NCBI GenBank assembly: GCA_020638955.1
Contig: JACKHO010000003.1
Coordinates: 744,001-808,000, forward strand
Length of the DNA stretch: 64,000 nt
Source of the DNA: Planctomycetaceae bacterium
Lineage (GTDB): Bacteria; Planctomycetota; Planctomycetia; Planctomycetales; Planctomycetaceae
Direction of reading: 5' to 3'
Shown here: positions 56,801-64,000 of the stretch, in pieces
Numbering within the stretch: the stretch's first letter is position 1
Layout of the letters: the number at the start of each line of letters is the position of its first letter
Translations under genes and position numbers: made by a program
Notes under the pieces: model-generated
What the model saw: only the letters and a program-made list of their open reading frames with translations
Database searches by the model: none
What the model was told of the DNA's origin: nothing

Positions 56801-56989
56801 TTGTACATCGGGCTCAGCGGCAAACAGTGAGGCCTTGAACCCGGAAGGAAGTTGCAGTTTCTGCGTTGCTTCCGCCGCGCTGATGAGCGGGACGGACAAA
56901 TCGCGTTCGGAATTGTATGGCTCAGGAAAGTCTTCGGCGCAGACGGGCCAACAGAGCAATCCTACGAGAATGATAAGAGTCAACCGCAT
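53885..56989 (-). CDS. PVC-type secreted haem protein (beta-propeller, HEAT-like region, cytochrome c domain)
   Basis: 1034 residues with a signal peptide (residues 1-18). Residues 30-420 resemble the sorbosone/glucose dehydrogenase-like beta-propeller (GFKASLFAAEPDVQNPIAMTWDSRGRLWIAENY). Helical HEAT-like repeats fill about 500-850. The C-terminus has C907-A-A-C-H911, one c-type haem site, followed by YGQGGKIGPDLTG. This exact order is a hallmark of planctomycete genomes, where such proteins occur in many copies. They are thought to be periplasmic dehydrogenases acting on sugars. The ATG at 56989 begins the signal peptide. Confidence 0.93.
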   Translation of the reverse strand: MRLTLIILVGLLCWPVCAEDFPEPYNSERDLSVPLISAAEATQKLQLPSGFKASLFAAEPDVQNPIAMTWDSRGRLWIAENYTYAERQQKFDFTLRDRVLIFEDVDGDGRFDKRTVFTEDVQMLTSIEVGHGGVWLMCPPRVLFIPDANLDDKPDGPAQVMLDGFTVATENYHNFANGLRWGPDGWLYGRCGASCPGLIGTPGTPAEERLNMVGTMWRYHPLTQQVDVLTSGTTNPWGHDWNEDGECFFVNTVNGHLWHMIPGAHYVRPHTLDGNRRTYELIDMHADHWHFDTGKSWTASRAGAANEYGGGHAHIGTMIYLGDNWPDQYRGRLFTINMHGLRANQEVLEREGGGYVAKHGEDFFVSGDAWFRGMDLSYGPDGAVYVIDWSDTGECHDSTGVHRQSGRIFRICYGEVPTEEFTLAFDGTHKGEIKIKRGQDLAELSNVDLVHLQLVKNEWYARQARRILTERRLRGLPMKDAIDELKNHMRQWDGSARGVRLLLTTHAVGGTNHGFLWSQLNHHNEYIRGWAIRLLTEGWPLDDPMSRVRMLPTERDDIDSIIRRLAIKARHEDSALVRRIIASTLQRLPVNRRAAVAQALASHAEDANDHNLPLLVWYGLIPVADRDITSLQPVYEESEWPLLTKLIARRITEDIERHPKAVDQLLTYTAQQQNKELQLAVIEGMHQAVRGWRKAAKPVSWDAFASTVADEASPQAELWLRELSVLFGDGRAIEEVRTIALDDKAPIDARTSAIETLIEIKPDDLREICEPLLRDSRLNVTAARGIALYNDADAGKLLVDSYRRFRAPNRPMVVSLLSSRKMFARELLKAVGEGKVPRDDVSAFQIRQILTLEDAELQKLVTEVWGEMRESPKAKQEQIAKLRNSLSEPSAIQANLANGRALFTKTCAACHQLYGQGGKIGPDLTGANRGNLDYLLENIVDPSATVNRDFRMTILQLTDGRTLNGLVTERTEKTVSIRTATEMFTVELKDIEAEKLTGLSPMPEGMLNTLTPEQIRDLIGYLRHPIQVPLPEAE

Positions 56990-57109
56990 TGCGAATCCGT
57001 CACGCTGGAAGGCACAAAACTGCAGCATGAGACCATAACATTGCAGCGAAGGCGGCTCAATCTACGAGGCGTTTTGCCGACGGAATGGGGACGTTCTGAC
57101 GGCTACGAC

Positions 57110-57517
57110 CTACGACTGACGGTAGTAGTCCTGCGGTTTGCGCTTCGGCGGGCGGTCTTCCCAATACGACTCCTGGTTGCGGTCGATGCGCAGTTTGAGA
57201 GCATCGCGTCCGATGAGGCGAAACCAGAGTCCGAAACTGAGGAACACGACGAAGTAGAGAAACAGCATCACCGCTTCGCCGACGACAAAACCAATGGGCC
57301 AGCTGATGAGGCTCAGGCCAATGAATGGCCATTTGAGGAGTGCGGGAGCAAGGTAACCGAGTGTGGCGAGAACCAGTCCCAGACCCGCAGCAATTCCCAA
57401 TACCATTCCCTCGCCGCCCCAGAACCACGTCACCAGCGGAATGGCCGCCAGGCTGATGAAGCCGAATTGCCGCAGTTGGCGGTGCGTCGGTTCGAGATTG
57501 AGGTCAACAAGAGCCAT
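57110..57517 (-). CDS. SxtJ-like small membrane protein
   Basis: 135 residues. The N-terminal RQLRQFGFISLAAIPLVTW, three or four membrane helices, then RLIGRDALKLRIDRNQESYW fit SxtJ-family proteins known from carbamoyltransferase neighbourhoods of saxitoxin and other polysaccharide clusters. No carbamoyltransferase is adjacent here. Function unknown. Confidence 0.75.
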   Translation of the reverse strand: MALVDLNLEPTHRQLRQFGFISLAAIPLVTWFWGGEGMVLGIAAGLGLVLATLGYLAPALLKWPFIGLSLISWPIGFVVGEAVMLFLYFVVFLSFGLWFRLIGRDALKLRIDRNQESYWEDRPPKRKPQDYYRQS

Positions 57518-57603
57518 AGCAGGGGAGGCAACAGATGGTTAGCGAGCGACAATGTGTGTCGCATGCTCCCGTACCGGCGAAGTTATGGCAAGCCTGTCAA
57601 CGG

Positions 57604-58245
57604 TTATTGGGCAGATGCGGGGCTTGTGGCTGAGGCCTGAATGACCGGGTTGGCTGCTGGTTGTTCGGCGACGGCAGGTCCGCTCGGGGCTGCTGGTGTT
57701 GTCTGCGGAGCTTGTGCTTTCATCCTGGCAATGACTTCTTGTGTGATGTCACACGTTTCGTCGAAGGCGAACAGGACACCGTCATTACGCGTGAGTACGG
57801 TGGCGAATCCCCGCTCGTGGGCGACGTCAACAGCCACAGGACGGGCCGACTCACGGAATTCTCGCATCACTTCCAGTCCATGTTCGCTGAGCTGCGACGT
57901 GGCCTGATTTTGCATGCCAACCAGCTGCTGCTGGTATTGTGCGGCCTTCTGTTGCAGTTCGTTTGCTGCCTGCTGCGTAGGATTTGGGCCAAGGTTGGCA
58001 CGCAGTTGGGCGAGTTCCTTGTTGACTTGCTGCTGGGCCGTGATGAGCTGCTCGGAGAGTTGCACCTTTCGCTGTTGCAGCGATGCGGCAATTTCCTTGT
58101 CGCGGCCCAAGACGCGGGCAACTTCCTCCAGGTCAACCACAGCGACGCCGGTTGCCTTTGGTGGCTGGTTTTGAAAATACAGGAATCCAACGGTCACAAC
58201 GGCAATGCACGCGCCCAAGGCCAACCAGTGGTTCTTACTCATCAT
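57604..58245 (-). CDS. OmpH/Skp-family periplasmic chaperone-like protein
   Basis: 213 residues. A signal or anchor helix (residues 6-23, LALGACIAVVTVGFLYF), then VAVVDLEEVARVLGRDKEIAASLQQRKVQL and a long coiled coil of about 80 residues, the Skp tentacle pattern. The end is low-complexity, Ala/Pro/Thr-rich. Skp proteins hold outer-membrane proteins in the periplasm. No BamA gene is beside it. Confidence 0.82.
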   Translation of the reverse strand: MMSKNHWLALGACIAVVTVGFLYFQNQPPKATGVAVVDLEEVARVLGRDKEIAASLQQRKVQLSEQLITAQQQVNKELAQLRANLGPNPTQQAANELQQKAAQYQQQLVGMQNQATSQLSEHGLEVMREFRESARPVAVDVAHERGFATVLTRNDGVLFAFDETCDITQEVIARMKAQAPQTTPAAPSGPAVAEQPAANPVIQASATSPASAQ

Positions 58246-58600
58246 CCCATCCTCTGACTTGCTGAAATGCGGTACGCGAGCGCCGAACGATCACAAACTC
58301 GGCTTCGCTGTGCCCTGTCGGGAAAAAGAACCACATTTTCGAATTCAGGGACAGGTCAAAGTGCCCAGTGACCCTCTCAGCACACCGCAACTCCGGCACA
58401 ACTCGCCGCTTCAGACGATTGCTGGATGTGAGACTTCCAACCCGCGCATTGCAAGGTGCATGAGAAGTCGTAACATACCGGCGTTGTTTTGATCTAAGAA
58501 AACTGGTGATTGTTGGCCGTCCCAGACACGTGTTGACGTTTGGGAGGGTGTCCCGGTTGCTGAAACGTAATTGATTTCCTGAAAAGAGGTAACGCTGTTC
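58246..58600. other. 355-bp intergenic region
   Basis: Lies between the divergent OmpH-like and CysQ-like genes. It holds both promoters by position. AAAGAGGT about 10 bases before the 58601 ATG is the ribosome site of the latter. No repeat or RNA gene seen. Confidence 0.45.
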
Positions 58601-59599
58601 ATGTCCGACAGTTTTTCGAAGGAGCACCGTGTCGCGATTGAAGCAGTTGCCCGTGCGGCCCGGGTTTGCCAGCGAGTCCAGTCCCAAATTCAGCCGGAGA
58701 CGCTGGAGAAGAAAGATCGCAGCCCAGTCACCATTGCGGACTACGCCAGTCAGGCCATTGTGTGTCACTGGATTCGGGAATCGTTCCCTGCAGATCCCGT
58801 GCTGGCGGAAGAAGACGCCATTGCACTGCGGGATGGAGAGAGCAGCCAGTTCCTCGACCGAATTGTCGAAGAACTGGTGGCAGGGGGCCTGGGAGCAACC
58901 CCAGAATTGGCGGTTGAGTGGATCGACCTGGGCGGACATGATGGTTCAGCCAGCCGGTTCTGGACGCTCGATCCCATCGATGGCACGAAAGGGTTCTTGC
59001 GTAAAGAACAGTTTGCGGTTTCACTTGCACTGCTGATTGATGGTGTCATTCAGGTCGCAGCCCTCGCTTGTCCGAACCTGGACCCTCAGGACGGATCAGG
59101 GGCGCCGGGTGTCATTTTGTCTGCTGTGCGCGGACAAGGAGCCTGGACCACACCCCTCTCAAACATCGACGCCACACCTCAGCCAATTCGAGTGACGGCA
59201 ACCAGCGACATTACCGGCTGTCGGGTATGCGAGTCGGTGGAATCAGGCCACAGCGACCATAGCCAGTCCGGTCAAATCATGCAGGAGCTTGGCATCACCG
59301 CGGAAGCCGTGCGGCTCGATTCGCAGGCGAAATATGCCGTCGTTGCCCGTGGCGAGGCCGATTTGTATTTGCGTTTACCCACACGAAAAGACTACCGCGA
59401 GAAAATCTGGGACCACGCAGGCGGCGTGCTGGTTGTCGAAGAAGCTGGTGGGAAGGCGACCGACGTAGATGGGAAAGAACTCGATTTCTCCCTCGGCAGC
59501 GAACTTGCCAACAACCGTGGTGTCGTGGTTACTAATGGTCATATCCACGATGTGGTCTTGCAGGCGGTCGGCAAGTGTCTTGCTGATTCGAACAGTTGA
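58601..59599 (+). CDS. CysQ/HAL2-like 3'(2'),5'-bisphosphate nucleotidase
   Basis: 332 residues. Metal-site motifs of the inositol monophosphatase superfamily are present: AEEDA in the N-terminal part and LDPIDGTKGFLRKEQFAVSLAL (Asp124, Asp127), then WDHAGGVLVVEEAGGKATDVDG. The KGFLR extension after DPIDGTKG fits the HAL2/CysQ branch, which removes the 3' phosphate from PAP and PAPS during sulfate assimilation. Specificity against inositol phosphates was not established. Confidence 0.88.
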   Translation: MSDSFSKEHRVAIEAVARAARVCQRVQSQIQPETLEKKDRSPVTIADYASQAIVCHWIRESFPADPVLAEEDAIALRDGESSQFLDRIVEELVAGGLGATPELAVEWIDLGGHDGSASRFWTLDPIDGTKGFLRKEQFAVSLALLIDGVIQVAALACPNLDPQDGSGAPGVILSAVRGQGAWTTPLSNIDATPQPIRVTATSDITGCRVCESVESGHSDHSQSGQIMQELGITAEAVRLDSQAKYAVVARGEADLYLRLPTRKDYREKIWDHAGGVLVVEEAGGKATDVDGKELDFSLGSELANNRGVVVTNGHIHDVVLQAVGKCLADSNS

Positions 59600-59692
59600 C
59601 AGATTCAGTGACTTCGACGTGACAGCCGCGTGTTTCACGGAGAGTCGGTTCGAGTTGTGCAAACAAATGGCGGCAAACCTCGGATCATTGGC

Positions 59693-61603
59693 ATGCAACA
59701 AATGAACTTCACCCTGCTGTCAAATTTGTTCACTGGGGAACTCATCGCTCCGAAATACGGAACGCCGCTGACGTTGGCTGTGGTCGCACTTGCCATCATC
59801 GGTCTGGCGGCCACAAACCTGGGGGCGGATCTCGTTCTGCTCGGCTCGCTGACAATTCTGGTGGCCAGCGGGGCCGTCTCTGTTCCGAATGCTGTGCACG
59901 GGTTTGCCAATGAAGGGCTTATTGCCGTGGCGGTGCTGTTTATCGTCGCGGAAGGTCTGGAGCAGACGGGTGCCGTTGGTCAACTGATTCAGTTTGTGTT
60001 GGGGAAACCCAAAACACGTCTCGCCGCTCTCGTACGAATGATATTTCCCGTCGCCGCGATGAGCTCCGTGATGAATAACACGCCCATTGTGGCGGTCATG
60101 TTGCCGGTCATGGACGACTGGGCAAAAAAGGCCCGCCTCTCGGTTTCACAGCTGATGTTGCCGCTCAGTTATGCCACCATTCTTGGTGGGCTATGCACTG
60201 TGCTGGGCACGAGTACCACCGTGGTGGTTAACAAGCTGATTGAAACAGAACTGAATCGACAGCCGGTGGCGGCTGTTGTTGAAAACGCGGATACCGAGTC
60301 AGGCGGGGTCATCGCTGATGTGCCTTCTGCACTCAATGGTGTCCATTCGCTGGGACTGTTTGAGTTGGCGTGGGTGGGATTTCCCTGCTGCGTTGTTGGT
60401 TTGGCTTACATCCTGGTGACCACGAAATACCTGTTGCCGAATCGCCGTCCAGCGATGGAGCAGTTCGACGATCCTCGGGAATACACGGTGGAAATGGTTG
60501 TGGAAGCGGGGAGCCCGCTCATTGGCCGGGCCATTGACGAAGCGGGGCTGCGGCATTTGCCGAACATGTTCCTGATGGAAATTGAACGCAAAGGTCACAT
60601 TCTTCCGGCCGTGTCGCCTCGTGAAATTCTGGCGGAGGGGGACCGTCTGGTATTTGTCGGTGTGGTTGAATCGGTGGTCGATTTGCAGAAGTTTGCGGGG
60701 CTTACTCCGGCGACAAATCAGGTCTTCAAGCTGGACAGTCCACGCTCCGAACGCTGCCTCATCGAGGCGGTTGTTTCGCATTCCTGTCACATGGTGGGGA
60801 CGAGTATTCGGGAAGCTCAGTTCCGTACGCGCTACAATGCCGTGGTCATTGCGGTCTCGCGAAACGGGGAACGAATCAGCGGGAAAATGGGTGATATCGT
60901 CCTCAACTCGGGGGACACGCTGCTGCTGGAAGCGAGCCCTAACTTCGCAGATGTGCAGCGGAATTCACGAGACTTTTATCTCGTCAGTAAAGTCGAGAAC
61001 TCGACGCCGCTGCGTCGTGAGCGGGCGTGGATTGCGCAAATCATCCTCGTGAGTCTCATTGTGTTTGTCACGATTGTTGGCATCGACATTCTGCCTGCCG
61101 CCGCTCTCGCCGCTGCCGCGATGGTCTGCACCGGATGTGTGCTGCCGCGGGAAGCCCGTTCGTGCATTGACTGGGGAGTGCTCGTCACCATTGGGGCGGG
61201 AATTGGGATTGGCGCCGCCATGGCCGAAAGTGGAGCGGGAAGCTTTGTTGCCGAGCAATTCATTTCGCTCGGCGGGGGTGACCGTCTCATGACGCTCGCG
61301 ATTGTCTACGGGGTCACCATGCTCTTCACCAATCTCATTACCGCCAAGGCTGCAGCCACGCTCATTTTCCCGGTAGCGCTGGCGACTGCTGACAAGCTCA
61401 ACGTCTCCCCCATGCCGTTTATTGTCGCGCTCATGATTGCTGCCGCAGCCAGCTTTGCGACTCCCGTGGGATATCAGACCAACCTCATGGTGCAGGGGCC
61501 CGGGGGATACCGTTACGGGGACTATGTCCGTTACGGTGTGCCGCTCAGCCTGCTGCTCTGGCTGGTGTCCGTCATTGTCATTCCACAGGTCTGGAATTTT
61601 TAG
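59693..61603 (+). CDS. SLC13/DASS-type permease with two RCK_C (TrkA-C) domains
   Basis: 636 residues. The membrane parts frame two cytoplasmic domains of about 75 residues each (about 261-335 and 353-428), recognised by GSPLIGRAIDEAGLRHLPNMFL and HMVGTSIREAQFRTRYNAVVIAV, the RCK_C/TrkA-C pattern. SVMNNTPIVAVMLPV and ATPVGYQTNLMVQGPGGYR match the two hairpin-bearing halves of SLC13/ArsB-like carriers. Probably a sodium-coupled sulfate or dicarboxylate transporter; the CysQ-like gene just upstream makes sulfate attractive, but that is inference. ATG at 59702 is an alternative; the frame opens at 59630. Confidence 0.9.
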   Translation: MQQMNFTLLSNLFTGELIAPKYGTPLTLAVVALAIIGLAATNLGADLVLLGSLTILVASGAVSVPNAVHGFANEGLIAVAVLFIVAEGLEQTGAVGQLIQFVLGKPKTRLAALVRMIFPVAAMSSVMNNTPIVAVMLPVMDDWAKKARLSVSQLMLPLSYATILGGLCTVLGTSTTVVVNKLIETELNRQPVAAVVENADTESGGVIADVPSALNGVHSLGLFELAWVGFPCCVVGLAYILVTTKYLLPNRRPAMEQFDDPREYTVEMVVEAGSPLIGRAIDEAGLRHLPNMFLMEIERKGHILPAVSPREILAEGDRLVFVGVVESVVDLQKFAGLTPATNQVFKLDSPRSERCLIEAVVSHSCHMVGTSIREAQFRTRYNAVVIAVSRNGERISGKMGDIVLNSGDTLLLEASPNFADVQRNSRDFYLVSKVENSTPLRRERAWIAQIILVSLIVFVTIVGIDILPAAALAAAAMVCTGCVLPREARSCIDWGVLVTIGAGIGIGAAMAESGAGSFVAEQFISLGGGDRLMTLAIVYGVTMLFTNLITAKAAATLIFPVALATADKLNVSPMPFIVALMIAAAASFATPVGYQTNLMVQGPGGYRYGDYVRYGVPLSLLLWLVSVIVIPQVWNF

Positions 61604-61616
61604 TGCCGGCGAAGGT

Positions 61617-62117
61617 TCAGAGAATATCCAGCACGTCACGACGTAGTCGGCGGTAGTCTGCGGCGCGGAGTGAAACTGTGTTCCATTTTTCGCACAGAGT
61701 ATTCATGTACTCGGCATAGTCACGGGCGTAGACGCCGTAAAAGGCGTAGCGCCGGTTTCGGAACTCCCAGACGAGGGAGTGGTCACGCCACCAACGGGGG
61801 GAAGCGAGGTGGTATGTGAAGATCAAAATGCTGCGGAAGTTGCCGCCGAAGACGGTCTCCCATTCGAGGAGTGCATCAATATCTTCCTGGCTGGCCCAGT
61901 TGACCCATTTCTGATTTTCCCCTCGCGGGAATTGGCGCCCCTTCACGTCGACCAGCAAGTTGTCGCCACGTTCTGAATAGACAACAAAGTCGAACGACTT
62001 AATGGAAGAACGCCGGACGAGTGCCCGGCGGCGTTCGTCGACGGCCACATAAGGACGACGCAGTTCGCGTAATAACTCTTCGAAAGCCACGTCGTAGTGG
62101 TTTGTTCGAATTGCCAT
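61617..62117 (-). CDS. PD-(D/E)xK nuclease-like protein
   Basis: 166 residues. The central block SFDFVVYS...NLLVDVKGRQ has an acidic residue, then D-x-K across beta-strands, the core of the restriction-endonuclease-like fold (Asp in SFDF; DVK). The N-terminus NHYDVAFEELLRELRRPYVAVDE resembles a planctomycete family named for a HYExE motif, as I recall it. The frame runs back to 62156; the ATG at 62117 is preferred. Convergent with the permease gene, 13 bp between stops. Nuclease activity is not proven. Confidence 0.7.
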   Translation of the reverse strand: MAIRTNHYDVAFEELLRELRRPYVAVDERRRALVRRSSIKSFDFVVYSERGDNLLVDVKGRQFPRGENQKWVNWASQEDIDALLEWETVFGGNFRSILIFTYHLASPRWWRDHSLVWEFRNRRYAFYGVYARDYAEYMNTLCEKWNTVSLRAADYRRLRRDVLDIL

Positions 62118-62300
62118 CGCGCGTACCCCGCCTTCTTCGTGACTCAGGCTTCCCATTCGGCGGATTCATCTCGCAACGAATGGGGCCTCAACCAGTATGA
62201 TATCGCGTCTCGGTGAAGATCGCCAAATCTTTTGGTGGAGGATCAGCGGTGAGTTAAGTGGAATCACGCAAAGGCGAGGGATTCCACGCTCTCTCAAATC

Positions 62301-63842
62301 TTATCCACGCACAATTGAGGCAATTTCACGGAAGTTGCCAGCAAGTGACTGGTACAAAGAACCGTACTGAGGGTAGTGGCGGTTGTAGGTCGCCACGTTC
62401 TCGGCATTGGCTTTCGTTTCCGAGACCACCTGAATGGTTGCGGCACACGCTTCTTCAATCGATGAGTAGGCGCCTGTTCCGGTAGCGGCGAGTAAGGCGA
62501 CACCGTACGCCGGTCCTTCGTGGGCGTTAATGGTGACCACTGATTGTCCGTAAATGTCGGCCTGAAGCTGTCGCCAGAACGCGCCGCGTGCTCCGCCGCC
62601 GGAGAGGCGAATTTCTTCCACGGGGATATTCATCTCCCGAATGATTTCGAGGCAGTCGCGCATGGCATAGGTCGCGCCTTCCAGCACGGAACGGGCCATG
62701 TGCCGTTTTCCATGTCGCAGGCTGAGTCCAATCCAGGCGGCACGGGCGTCGGGGTCGGCGTGGGGAGTTCTTTCTCCCGTGAGGTAAGGGAGGAAATACA
62801 ATCCTTCTGATCCTGCCGGAGCTTGCTCCGCTTCCGCACTCAGCAACAGGTAAGGGTCAATCCCCATAGCGCGGGCCGTGGCAACTTCCATGTCACCAAG
62901 CTGATTGCGGTACCACTGGAAGCTTCCCCCTGCCGACAGGACGACACCCATGACGTGCCACTTCCCGGGCACGGCGTGACAGAAGGTGTGAACCCGACCG
63001 GCTGCGTCGATTTGCACTTCATCACTGTGGGCAAACACGACGCCACTGGTTCCCATGGTGGCTGAAATCGCACCGCGACTGACAATTCCGTTGCCGACGG
63101 CACCAGCAGCCTGATCGCCTCCACCACCGACCACCGGAATCCCTTTCGGCAATCCCAGCGCTTCCGCCGCGGCGGATGACAGCGTGCCGCTGACTTCGAC
63201 GGACTCGTACACCTTCGGAAGGAGAGACGCGTCCAGTTCCAGCTTTTCCAGGAGTGTTGATGACCACTGGCGATTGGCCACTTCGAGCAATAATGTGCCG
63301 GACGCGTCGCTCACTTCCGTCGCGAATTCACCGGTCAGGCGGAACCGCACGTAATCTTTGGGCAGCAATACCTGTACGAGACGTTCGTAGTTCTTTGGCT
63401 CATGGTTTCGCAGCCAGAGAATCTTGGGGGCGGTGAACCCGGTCAGTGCCGGATTCGCTACGAGCTTGATGAGTTCATCGCGTCCGCCAGCGCGGTTTTC
63501 GATTTCCTGACATTCCGCCGCGGTACGCTGGTCGTTCCACAGGAGTGCAGGACGAATGACATTGTGAGCCGCATCGAGGAAGACGCTTCCGTGCATTTGG
63601 CCACTCAGACCAATGCCCTTCACGCTTTCAGGGGCAATGTTGGCTTTGGCAATGACGGCTTTGACCGTTTCCACCGAGGCCTTCCACCAGTCGTGAGGAT
63701 CTTGTTCGGCCCAGCCAGGCTCGGGGCTCGACAGAGGATACTCGTAGGAGGCGGAAGCGAGTATCTCGCCATTCGAGCCGATGGCCAGCGTTTTGGTACC
63801 ACTGGTTCCAATATCAATGCCCAAGAAAACGTTGGTTGCCAT
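62301..63842 (-). CDS. xylB: Xylulokinase-like FGGY carbohydrate kinase
   Basis: 513 residues. FLGIDIGTSGTKTLAI (phosphate loop), LSGQMHGSVFLD with the xylulokinase-type M-H-G, GGGDQAAGAVGNGIVSRGAISATMGTSG, and the C-terminal LSGGGARGAFWRQLQADIYG are all standard. Best matches the XylB branch (phosphorylates D-xylulose). A xylose isomerase gene is not in the window. Substrate could be another pentulose. Confidence 0.92.
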   Translation of the reverse strand: MATNVFLGIDIGTSGTKTLAIGSNGEILASASYEYPLSSPEPGWAEQDPHDWWKASVETVKAVIAKANIAPESVKGIGLSGQMHGSVFLDAAHNVIRPALLWNDQRTAAECQEIENRAGGRDELIKLVANPALTGFTAPKILWLRNHEPKNYERLVQVLLPKDYVRFRLTGEFATEVSDASGTLLLEVANRQWSSTLLEKLELDASLLPKVYESVEVSGTLSSAAAEALGLPKGIPVVGGGGDQAAGAVGNGIVSRGAISATMGTSGVVFAHSDEVQIDAAGRVHTFCHAVPGKWHVMGVVLSAGGSFQWYRNQLGDMEVATARAMGIDPYLLLSAEAEQAPAGSEGLYFLPYLTGERTPHADPDARAAWIGLSLRHGKRHMARSVLEGATYAMRDCLEIIREMNIPVEEIRLSGGGARGAFWRQLQADIYGQSVVTINAHEGPAYGVALLAATGTGAYSSIEEACAATIQVVSETKANAENVATYNRHYPQYGSLYQSLAGNFREIASIVRG

Positions 63843-64000
63843 GGGAAATGCCTGTCTATTGCCAAGTATGTGATTTCAGGAGACGTGATAACGCAAATTT
63901 GGTGATCCGTCCATTGTTCCGGACCCATGTGTTGCAGGAACAAACTGGATTGCTCCGTCGTGACCTCCTCATTCCCGAATGTTAGACTGAGGCGATGTCC

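Noticed and set aside
62295..62306. Single TTATCCAC-like DnaA box
   Set aside because: One isolated, imperfect copy at the end of a kinase gene; expected by chance.

Overview
The window looks like a stretch of chromosome from a planctomycete (PVC superphylum), probably of the Planctomycetaceae type. This rests on gene content: a large secreted protein with a beta-propeller/HEAT region and a C-terminal CxxCH haem motif (the PVC-type haem protein), a formylglycine sulfatase, a GlmU-like nucleotidyltransferase, an SxtJ-like membrane protein, many secreted proteins of unknown function, sparse operons, frequent divergent or convergent single genes, and several GTG/TTG starts. No database search was possible.

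Layout. 1-8.0 kb: secreted enzymes (alpha/beta hydrolase fragment, deacetylase-like protein, thioredoxin-fold protein without CxxC, sulfatase), the GlmU-like protein, a lone response regulator and a bidirectional hairpin terminator. 8.0-24.8 kb: a TPR/gluzincin protease, the translationally coupled pair FHA-GAF-PP2C phosphatase and DinG helicase, dnaN, PilZ, map, SpoVR, a DMT exporter, a lone ABC ATPase, a BFD-like ferredoxin and an Hsp70-like ATPase. 24.8-29.7 kb: an accessory island with three unrecognised small genes, an intact IS4-family element with a 10-bp target duplication, an IS110-family transposase, palindromic intergenic repeats and a pair of 37-bp direct repeats. 29.7-37.6 kb: a short-chain dehydrogenase; a GntR(YtrA-like)-ABC ATPase-permease operon behind a well-formed operator; and two divergent HlyD-type adaptors, one fused to GAF domains. 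37.6-51.0 kb: carB, a transglutaminase, scpB, a metallophosphoesterase, the overlapping pair pabB-moaE, asd and a long AGCS symporter. 51.1-52.6 kb: an IS110-family element inserted in one arm of a 29-bp palindrome. 52.6-64.0 kb: the group PVC haem protein / small gene / miaA, SxtJ-like, OmpH/Skp-like, a CysQ-like phosphatase, an SLC13 permease, a PD-(D/E)xK-like protein and a xylulokinase-like kinase.

The most interesting item is the IS110-family element at 51327-52551. Its insertion point can be reconstructed because removing it restores a perfect 29-bp inverted repeat, with the dinucleotide CT at both junctions. The 253-bp leader ahead of its transposase gene contains, in the order and orientation known for IS621-type bridge RNAs, short segments matching left target, right target, left donor and right donor. 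This suggests a bridge-RNA-guided element aimed at a planctomycete REP-like palindrome. Second in interest are the YtrA-type operon, whose permease carries a leucine-rich extracytoplasmic segment, and the GAF-HlyD fusion protein.
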